A stretch of 7,928 nt of DNA from Acidobacterium sp. (GTDB taxonomy: Bacteria > Acidobacteriota > Terriglobia > Terriglobales > Acidobacteriaceae): the NCBI GenBank assembly GCA_003152595.1, contig PMAM01000165.1, forward strand, positions 1,168 to 9,095, written 5' to 3'. Shown piece by piece: positions 1-4,950 of the stretch (position 1 is its first letter; each line of letters begins with the position of its first letter). Below the pieces are notes generated by a model. The model ran no database searches. It was not told the DNA's origin and worked only from the letters and a program-made list of their open reading frames with translations. Position numbers and translations under genes: made by a program.

Positions 1-651
1 GTGATGGGACTCGCCAATGGAACTTACGCCGAGTTCACAACAGTGAAGGCGGACATCCTTGCGCCGATTCCGGACCGCCTTAGCTTCGAGCAGGCCGCCG
101 CTCTGCCGCTGGTGCTCACGACCGGCGCTCAGCTCATCGAACGTGCGGTAAAACCACAGCCTGGCTGGACGGTGCTCGTCACTGGTGCGCTTGGCGGCGT
201 CGGACGCACCGCAGTGTACGTGGCACTGAAGCATGGCGTTCACGTCATCGCCGGCGTCAAATCCTCGCAGCGCGAAGAGGCGTCGAAACTCGGCGCGGAG
301 CGCGTGGTGGCTCTCGACGACGAGAAGGATGTTGCAAGCCTCCGCGATCTGGATGCCATTGCGGACACGGTTGGCGGGGAAACCATCGCCAGGCTGCTCA
401 AGGCCATCCGGCCGGGCGGCGTTCTGGGTTCGGTTCTCGGTGAGCCCAAAGAAGCGGCGGGGAAAGACATTCAGGTCCATGCCTTCATGGCCCAGCCCGA
501 TGCGTCGCGACTCTACGAGCTTGCCGAGGACGTCGCCCGCGGCGAGTTCACCATACCGATCGCCAGGACGTATCGTCTGGAACAGGCGCGTGAGGCGCAG
601 GATCTGGCCGAACACAAGCATCCCGGCGGCAAGGTGCTTCTGGTTGCCTAA
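1..651 (+). CDS. Zinc-independent MDR-family NAD(P)H oxidoreductase (quinone reductase-like), 5' end missing
   Basis: This is the C-terminal 216 residues of a medium-chain dehydrogenase/reductase of the quinone oxidoreductase type, a cytosolic enzyme that moves hydride from NADPH to a quinone or other activated carbonyl. What is visible: the end of the GroES-like domain (NGTYAEF, then a PIPDRLSFEQAAALPL helix) at residues 4-40, followed by a Rossmann fold whose nucleotide-binding turn reads VTGALGGVG near residues 60-68. The C-terminus (HPGGKVLLVA) is the family's usual ending. No catalytic or structural zinc cysteines are seen. Family members run to about 310-330 residues, so about 100 N-terminal residues lie upstream. 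The GTG at base 1 is almost certainly an internal valine (…VMGL) and not a start. The gene converges on larB, and its TAA interlocks with larB's TAG. I infer no functional link to the lar genes. The exact substrate cannot be told from sequence. Confidence 0.88.
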   Translation: MMGLANGTYAEFTTVKADILAPIPDRLSFEQAAALPLVLTTGAQLIERAVKPQPGWTVLVTGALGGVGRTAVYVALKHGVHVIAGVKSSQREEASKLGAERVVALDDEKDVASLRDLDAIADTVGGETIARLLKAIRPGGVLGSVLGEPKEAAGKDIQVHAFMAQPDASRLYELAEDVARGEFTIPIARTYRLEQAREAQDLAEHKHPGGKVLLVA

Positions 652-1478
652 CGATGATGCGAGGACGTGGCGGAGCCATTTCCGGCTTCCGCCACGTCGA
701 GTTCCCTGCTCTGTTCCGGGCGCTCCGAGCTCTGCGCCCTGACCATCATCGCCGCCACATAGGCCGCACCGAATCCGTTGTCAATATTCACGACGCACAC
801 ATTGGGCGAGCAGGAATTCAGCATCCCGAGCAGCGCCGCAACGCCGCCGAAAGCGGCGCCATAGCCAACGCTTGTCGGCACCGCAATCACGGGTGCCGCC
901 ACCAGCCCGCCGACGACGCTGGGCAGAGCACCCTCCATACCGGCGCAGACAATCACCGCCCGCGCGGCGCCTAGGCCCTCGCGCGCGGCCAAAATTCGGT
1001 GCAGACCCGCTACACCAACGTCCCAGATCCGCGTGACTGTGCAGCCCAGGTATTCGGCCGTCGTGGCTGCTTCTTCCGCAACCGGCAAATCGCTGGTTCC
1101 GGCGCAGACGACGGCCACCGGTCCGGCCTGCTGCGGCCGGGTTGCCGCCAGTAATCCAATGATGGATGCCTGTTCGTGATAGACCGCTTCCGGCACGCGC
1201 AGCTTCACGGCGGCGTATGCGTCGGCATTGGCCCGCGTGGCCAGGACGCTGCCGCCCGCTGCGGCCATGCGCGCGAAGATCTCCGCCACCTGGGCTGGAG
1301 TCTTGCCCGAGGCGTAGATCACTTCCGGCAATCCGAGGCGCAAGGCCCGATGGTGGTCGATCCGCGCGAACCCCGCATCCTCATAGGGCATCCGCGCCAA
1401 CTCTTGCAGAGCGGCGGCTGGAGCCGTCTGGCCAGCCTGCACGCTCTCGAGCAATTGCAAAATCATCTCTCGTGTCAT
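648..1478 (-). CDS. larB: LarB, pyridinium-3,5-biscarboxylic acid mononucleotide synthase (NPN cofactor step 1)
   Basis: LarB starts nickel-pincer nucleotide synthesis. It carboxylates C5 of the pyridinium ring of nicotinic acid adenine dinucleotide and releases AMP, giving P2CMN. The 276-residue protein has a LarB-specific N-terminal region (to about residue 115) and a PurE/AIR-carboxylase-like C-terminal domain. That domain carries AGTSDLPVAEEA (126-137), CAGMEGALPSVVGG (178-191), PTSVGYG (201-207) and NIDNGFGAAY (231-240). By position, Glu182 and Cys223 are the likely counterparts of the active-site Glu and the NaAD-binding Cys of Lactiplantibacillus plantarum LarB (about 180 and 221). The polar tail after residue 250 is likely disordered, and its DNA contains the 664-698 hairpin. 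The start is firm: the ATG overlaps the larC stop as ATGA, and an AGGGAGAAGG Shine-Dalgarno sits at 1486-1495, inside the end of larC. It is the last gene of larE-larC-larB. Confidence 0.95.
   Translation of the reverse strand: MTREMILQLLESVQAGQTAPAAALQELARMPYEDAGFARIDHHRALRLGLPEVIYASGKTPAQVAEIFARMAAAGGSVLATRANADAYAAVKLRVPEAVYHEQASIIGLLAATRPQQAGPVAVVCAGTSDLPVAEEAATTAEYLGCTVTRIWDVGVAGLHRILAAREGLGAARAVIVCAGMEGALPSVVGGLVAAPVIAVPTSVGYGAAFGGVAALLGMLNSCSPNVCVVNIDNGFGAAYVAAMMVRAQSSERPEQSRELDVAEAGNGSATSSHHR
664..698. terminator. Strong inverted repeat between convergent genes, probable bidirectional terminator
   Basis: GACGTGGCGGA (664-674) is matched perfectly by TCCGCCACGTC (688-698). The inner GCC (675-677) pairs with GGC (684-686) around one bulged base, leaving a 6-nt loop (ATTTCC). 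This gives a 14-bp GC-rich stem that starts 13 nt after the oxidoreductase stop and lies inside the last codons of larB. Neither strand has a clear T-run after the stem, so a classical intrinsic terminator is not proven. For larB transcripts the stem would form just before the stop codon. Its position exactly where two operons converge makes a bidirectional transcription stop or a 3'-end stabiliser the best reading. Confidence 0.55.
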
Positions 1479-2788
1479 GCGCCAGCCTTCTCCCTGGTGA
1501 TTTCCGCCCAGGCGGTCACCGCTGCTTCCATGACGGCTCGCAATGCAACGTCATGCTCCCGCGCAGCGCGACGGCAGTCCTCATATTCCGGCATGGCGTT
1601 CAGAGTTTCCCCGGCTGCCGACGCCACTTTCATGCGGATCCTTCCATATTGCGTTTCGACGGTTACAAATTCGCGATCCAGAACTGCCCGCTCTTCTTCG
1701 CGCCGCCGGATGCCCAGGGTCGTCGTCTCACGGAACATCAACTTCTCGAGCCGTTCTTCGTCCTCCGGCTTTGCGAGCACAGTCAGCAGAGTTCCGAGCC
1801 GCCCTTTCTTCATCGTCGCCGGGGTTGCCATGACATCCAGAGCGCCATGCTCCAGCGCCAGGTCCATGGTGTGGGCCAGCACCTGGGGGGTCGCGTCGTC
1901 GAGCGCGCATTCGAGAACCACAACGCGATCGCTGGAGAAATTCCGATCGCCCGGGACAGATTCCGCCGTCGTCCCGACGGACAGCCGCAAGACATTCGCG
2001 AATCCTTCCGGATTTCGCCCGCCGGCGCCGTAGCCAATCTGGCTCAATCTCGCCGCGGCGGTTTCAAACTCGCATTCGAGCGCACGCAGCATCGCCGCGC
2101 CGGTGGGGGTAGTAAGTTCCATTTGCGGGCCGGCGGAGTAAGTCGGGACGTTCCGCAGAAGCTCCGCAGTCGCTGGAGCCGGAACCGGCATCCGGCCGTG
2201 GGCACAGTTCACAAATCCGCTGCCGACGTTGATGGGGGTGCAAAGCCACTTCTCGACGCCCAGCGAATCGAGCCCGACCGCGCCGCACACGATGTCGACG
2301 ATGGCATCCACGGCTCCGACTTCATGGAAATGCACCTTCTCCGGCGCGATGCCGTGCACCTTTCCTTCTGCCGTCGCCAGTAGCTCGAAGGCACGAAGCG
2401 CAATCTTCTTTGCGCCGGGGGGAAGGTCAGTCGACGTGATCAGACGGCGAATCTCGGGCCAATGACGGCCGTGAATGTGCGGATCCTGTGCTCCATGGGC
2501 GTGGCCGTGCTGTAGGGTGGGCTCATGATCGTGATGATGATGCTCGTGCGGGTCGGCATCCGCACCCGGCTTTGACGCACTTTCGGCGGGCACTCCGTTC
2601 TCAAGCACGTCGACTTTCGTGGCTCGGATCCCGCCGCGATCGACCGAGGAGATCCGCAACTGGGCACCAATGCCGAGCGCGCTGGCTGCCTCTTGCAGCG
2701 TCTCAGCCGGTACGCCCGCGTCGATCAGGGCTCCCAACAGCATGTCTCCGGAGATTCCGGCAAAGCACTCAATCGTTCCGATCTTCAT
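1475..2788 (-). CDS. larC: LarC, CTP-dependent nickel insertion cyclometallase (NPN cofactor last step)
   Basis: LarC finishes the nickel-pincer nucleotide: using CTP, it inserts Ni(II) into the dithio-pyridinium mononucleotide and forms the Ni-C and Ni-S bonds. The 437-residue protein opens with the family signature ECFAGISGDMLLGALID (7-23). A histidine-rich stretch at 81-109 (12 His) is probably a nickel-binding or storage linker. HFHEVGAVDAIVDI lies just before residue 170 and NVGSGFVNCAHGRMPVPAPAT near 185-207. From about residue 288 comes the CTP-binding C-terminal half, with ALDDATPQVL, a GALDV element and MKKGRLGTLL. In L. plantarum the two halves are larC1 and larC2, joined by ribosomal frameshifting; here they form one uninterrupted frame. 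The ATG at 2788 lies 8 nt after larE's TAA, and no good Shine-Dalgarno is visible, so translation probably depends on coupling to larE. The stop overlaps the larB start (ATGA). Confidence 0.95.
   Translation of the reverse strand: MKIGTIECFAGISGDMLLGALIDAGVPAETLQEAASALGIGAQLRISSVDRGGIRATKVDVLENGVPAESASKPGADADPHEHHHHDHEPTLQHGHAHGAQDPHIHGRHWPEIRRLITSTDLPPGAKKIALRAFELLATAEGKVHGIAPEKVHFHEVGAVDAIVDIVCGAVGLDSLGVEKWLCTPINVGSGFVNCAHGRMPVPAPATAELLRNVPTYSAGPQMELTTPTGAAMLRALECEFETAAARLSQIGYGAGGRNPEGFANVLRLSVGTTAESVPGDRNFSSDRVVVLECALDDATPQVLAHTMDLALEHGALDVMATPATMKKGRLGTLLTVLAKPEDEERLEKLMFRETTTLGIRRREEERAVLDREFVTVETQYGRIRMKVASAAGETLNAMPEYEDCRRAAREHDVALRAVMEAAVTAWAEITREKAGA
1486..1495 (-). promoter_or_regulatory. 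larB ribosome binding site inside the 3' end of larC
   Basis: The minus strand reads AGGGAGAAGG followed by 7 nt and the larB ATG. It is the best Shine-Dalgarno in the lar operon and fixes the larB start. Together with the ATGA overlap it suggests coupled but independently strong initiation of LarB. Confidence 0.7.
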
Positions 2789-2796
2789 AGATGACG

Positions 2797-3648
2797 TTAC
2801 GATGCTCTGCTGCCGTTCCGCATATTCCCCGACAGCATTTCAGCCGGCAGCAGCTCGTTCATGGAGCCAGACCGGTAGCCATCGCAGTCGACCGCCACGT
2901 AGGGAAAGCCAGCGCTCCGCACTGCACCGGCTATCTTGCGGAAGAACGCCGGATCGAGCGCGGTGGCCATCTCTTCTTCAGCAATTTCGATCCGCGCCAC
3001 GCTCCCGTGATGCCGCACACGAAATCTTCGCAGCCCCAGCCTGCGTAGTCCTTCTTCGGCGTCTTCCACCTGGCGCAGAGCTTCCGTGGTCACACGGCGG
3101 CCGTATTCGATCCGCGATGACAAGCAGGCGGATGCCGGCTTATCCCAAACGCGCAGTCCTGCCTTGCGGGCGAGTTCCCGGACATCAGCCTTGCTGAGCC
3201 CGGCCTCTGCGAGAGGGGCGACCACGCGATGTTCAGCAGCAGCTCGTTGTCCGGGACGAAAATCCTTTCCGTCGTCGAGATTCAGGCCATAGGCAACCGC
3301 AGCGAAGTCTCGTTTCGACCGCTCCGCCTCCAGCACGGTGAACAGCTCATCCTTGCAGTGAAAGCACCGGTCGCCGTTGTTCGCTGCGTAGGCCTCGCGC
3401 TCCAGTTCTCTTGTCTCAAGAACAAGCAGGGGAATCTCGTTTTCCTGGGCAAAGGCAAGAGCGTCCTGATAGTGACTTCTCGCGAGGGAGGCTGAATCGG
3501 CGATGACTGCCACCATCCGATCGCCCAGGCTGCGATGCGCGGCCCATGCCAGACAGGCCGAGTCAACACCGCCGGAATAGGCCACGATCACGCTTCCGAG
3601 ATCCCGAAGACGTCGAGCGAGCGCTTTCTCCTTCTCCTCGAGATGCAT
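2797..3648 (-). CDS. larE: LarE, ATP-dependent sulfur transferase of NPN cofactor synthesis
   Basis: LarE adenylates the carboxylates of P2CMN and converts them to thiocarboxylates, giving P2TMN for LarC. Numbered from the start chosen here (283 residues): the PP-loop SGGVDS at 25-30 binds ATP; DRCFHCKDELF follows at about 93-103 with a CxxC; PASACLSSRIEYG at 171-183 contains Cys175, the likely counterpart of L. plantarum Cys176, the sacrificial sulfur donor; and GYRSGSMNE at 257-265 is the conserved C-terminal motif. There are five cysteines in all (32, 95, 98, 175, 255), so either single-use Cys chemistry or a cluster-assisted route is possible. The frame also has an ATG at 3672 that would add eight residues (MRKRKAPG). 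I prefer 3648: it has AAAGG 8 nt upstream and the usual family length and N-terminus, whereas 3672 has only TAGG touching the ATG. It is the first gene of the operon, divergent from the TPR gene. Confidence 0.93.
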   Translation of the reverse strand: MHLEEKEKALARRLRDLGSVIVAYSGGVDSACLAWAAHRSLGDRMVAVIADSASLARSHYQDALAFAQENEIPLLVLETRELEREAYAANNGDRCFHCKDELFTVLEAERSKRDFAAVAYGLNLDDGKDFRPGQRAAAEHRVVAPLAEAGLSKADVRELARKAGLRVWDKPASACLSSRIEYGRRVTTEALRQVEDAEEGLRRLGLRRFRVRHHGSVARIEIAEEEMATALDPAFFRKIAGAVRSAGFPYVAVDCDGYRSGSMNELLPAEMLSGNMRNGSRAS

Positions 3649-3759
3649 CCCTGGCGCCTTTCTCTTCCTCATCCTACGCTTGCAAACTGCCCCATTGGAA
3701 ATCGCGGCACCGGCTCGGGGATGCCCGAAATGGTCTGCAAATCTGAGAAACTAGAGCCG
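3649..3759. promoter_or_regulatory. Divergent promoter region between the larECB operon and the TPR-ClC genes
   Basis: About 110 bp separate the divergent larE and TPR starts, so promoters for both directions should lie here or just inside the flanking genes. On the minus strand, TTTCCA (about 3701-3696) and TAGGAT (3676-3671) are a weak sigma-70-like pair with 19-nt spacing. Initiation there would produce a short leader starting just before the 3648 ATG. TGCAAA occurs twice (3681-3686 and 3736-3741), and TCGGG-gatg-CCCGA (3715-3728) is a small hairpin or operator-like inverted repeat in the TPR leader. No recognisable NikR, Fur or sigma-54 site was found. The existence of promoters here is inferred from the layout; the individual boxes are weak. 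Confidence 0.35.
3657..3664 (-). promoter_or_regulatory. Ribosome binding site deciding the larE start
   Basis: The minus strand reads GAGAAAGG, then 8 nt, then the ATG at 3648. This spacing is normal for a Shine-Dalgarno. The upstream ATG (3672-3670) has no comparable site, which favours the shorter LarE. The match is moderate. Confidence 0.45.
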
Positions 3760-4950
3760 ATGGCAACAACCCACGCGCCGACGATCCTCACGCCGGAAGA
3801 GCGGCTCGCTCGCCGCCGGCTGATCTTTCAGGATGCTGTTTCGCTGCTGTCTCTTTTTCTGATCACCGCCGTCCTCTTTGCCCTGACCCTGCTTCTTTTC
3901 CGTTCTTTCACCAACCATCGAGAGGAACTCGGGGCGCGGTGGAAGGCGCGAGGAGAGGCTGCCCTGAATGACGGCCATCCGGCGATCGCCATTGACGATC
4001 TTCGTTCCGCGCTCGCTTACATGCCGAGCCGCCAGACGGAGATCGAGCTGGCCACTGCGCTGGCTCAGGCGGGAAAAGTCCAGGAAGCGACGGCCTACTT
4101 CACGACGCTGCGGGAGTCGGCGCCGGGGGACGGCACGATTAACCTGGAACTGGCTCGTCTTGCGGCCAGAGCAGGCCACGAAAGCGAGGCGATCCTCTAT
4201 TACCAGTCGTCTCTGGATGGTACCTGGCAGGGCAATGGCTACAACCGGCGCCGCCAGGTTCGCCTGGAGATGGCGCGATACCTGATCGCGCGCCATGAAT
4301 ACAACTACGCGCGCAACCAGCTTCTGATCGCTGCCGGGAACGCTCCTGACGATCCCGGCATCAAAGTCGAAATCGCCGGCCTTCTGGAACAAGCCAACGC
4401 TCCGCGAGACGCCCTGAGTATCTATCAGACCCTGGCCGCTCGCCGGGAACCCGCTTTCGCCGCACTTGAGGGCGCAGGACGAACGGCATTTTCGCTGGGA
4501 ATGTACCGGCTGGCCAACGATTATTTCGGTCGAGCGATGGGCAGCGACGCTGCCTCCAAACTCACCGACAAACAGGCAGCGGCGGACCACTTCATGCTGG
4601 ATACGTCGCAGCGGGTGCTGCTCCTTTACCCCTCCTTCAATCTCTCTCCGCGCCAACGGGCTCAGCGGGTACTTACGCTGAGAAACACTGCGCGGAAACG
4701 TCTCACTACCTGTACGGCTTCGAACGGCTCCGGAGCATCAGGACTGTCGGGGCTGACTTCCCGTTGGAGTCAGCTCCCGGCCATGCTGACGGTTTCGAAA
4801 CTTGAACAGCAGCCGGACGTGGAGCAGCGTCTCGTTCAGCTTGCATACGATACTGAAACGGCCACTGCGGCCGTTTGCGGCCCGCCAAGCGGAGACGACG
4901 CAACCCTGTTGCGCATTGCGCAGAATCCAAACGCGGTAGAGCAGGAATAA
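3760..4950 (+). CDS. Membrane-anchored tetratricopeptide-repeat protein, function unknown
   Basis: This is a 396-residue protein of no assigned function. A short cytoplasmic N-terminus (1-25, with the basic run RLARRR) leads into one hydrophobic helix at about 26-48 (SLLSLFLITAVLFALTLLLF), probably a signal anchor. A helical TPR-like array follows at about 54-265: repeated pairs with A/G and Y/F at TPR positions, such as ARGEAALNDGHPAIAIDDLRSAL, LARLAARAGHESEAILYYQ and AGRTAFSLGMYRLANDYFGRAM. The last 110 residues contain a Gly/Ser-rich turn (319-331) and an acidic tail (GDDATLLRIAQNPNAVEQE). TPR proteins are scaffolds, so a role in assembling an envelope complex is possible but not shown. 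The frame is open upstream to 3535, but that part overlaps larE antisense; ATG 3760 precedes the basic/TM region. Its Shine-Dalgarno is weak (GAG-rich, 3744-3756). The stop overlaps the ClC start (TAATG), implying cotranscription and coupling. Confidence 0.82.
   Translation: MATTHAPTILTPEERLARRRLIFQDAVSLLSLFLITAVLFALTLLLFRSFTNHREELGARWKARGEAALNDGHPAIAIDDLRSALAYMPSRQTEIELATALAQAGKVQEATAYFTTLRESAPGDGTINLELARLAARAGHESEAILYYQSSLDGTWQGNGYNRRRQVRLEMARYLIARHEYNYARNQLLIAAGNAPDDPGIKVEIAGLLEQANAPRDALSIYQTLAARREPAFAALEGAGRTAFSLGMYRLANDYFGRAMGSDAASKLTDKQAAADHFMLDTSQRVLLLYPSFNLSPRQRAQRVLTLRNTARKRLTTCTASNGSGASGLSGLTSRWSQLPAMLTVSKLEQQPDVEQRLVQLAYDTETATAAVCGPPSGDDATLLRIAQNPNAVEQE
4749..4778 (+). other. Stem-loop inside the 3' part of the TPR gene
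   Basis: CTGACT (4753-4758) pairs with AGTCAG (4768-4773). The pairing is extended inward by CC/GG and outward by GGGG/CTCCC with single bulges, around a short loop. It sits about 170 nt before the TPR stop and the ClC start. It could be a chance product of coding sequence or an mRNA processing or stability element between the two cistrons. No T-run follows, so I do not call it a terminator. Confidence 0.25.

Noticed and set aside
1166..2383. 405-codon open frame on the + strand opposite larC
   Set aside because: Antisense shadow of larC in GC-rich DNA; Arg/Pro/His-rich translation with no family resemblance, while larC on the other strand is unmistakable.
1475..2788. Possible programmed frameshift in larC as in Lactiplantibacillus
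   Set aside because: The full LarC, both halves included, is encoded in one continuous frame, so no frameshift is needed.
3535..3759. N-terminal extension of the TPR protein up to base 3535
   Set aside because: It would overlap larE antisense by over 100 bases and adds a sequence with no signal or domain; the ATG at 3760 precedes the basic stretch and TM helix.
3751..4656. 301-codon open frame on the - strand opposite the TPR gene
   Set aside because: Composition (Arg-rich, no domain pattern) fits a shadow frame; the + strand frame has a TM helix and TPR-like repeats.
4875..4949. 25-residue N-terminal extension of ClC from ATG 4875
   Set aside because: It lies wholly within the TPR coding region and is Arg-rich; ATG 4950 has AGGA upstream and the typical TAATG coupling.
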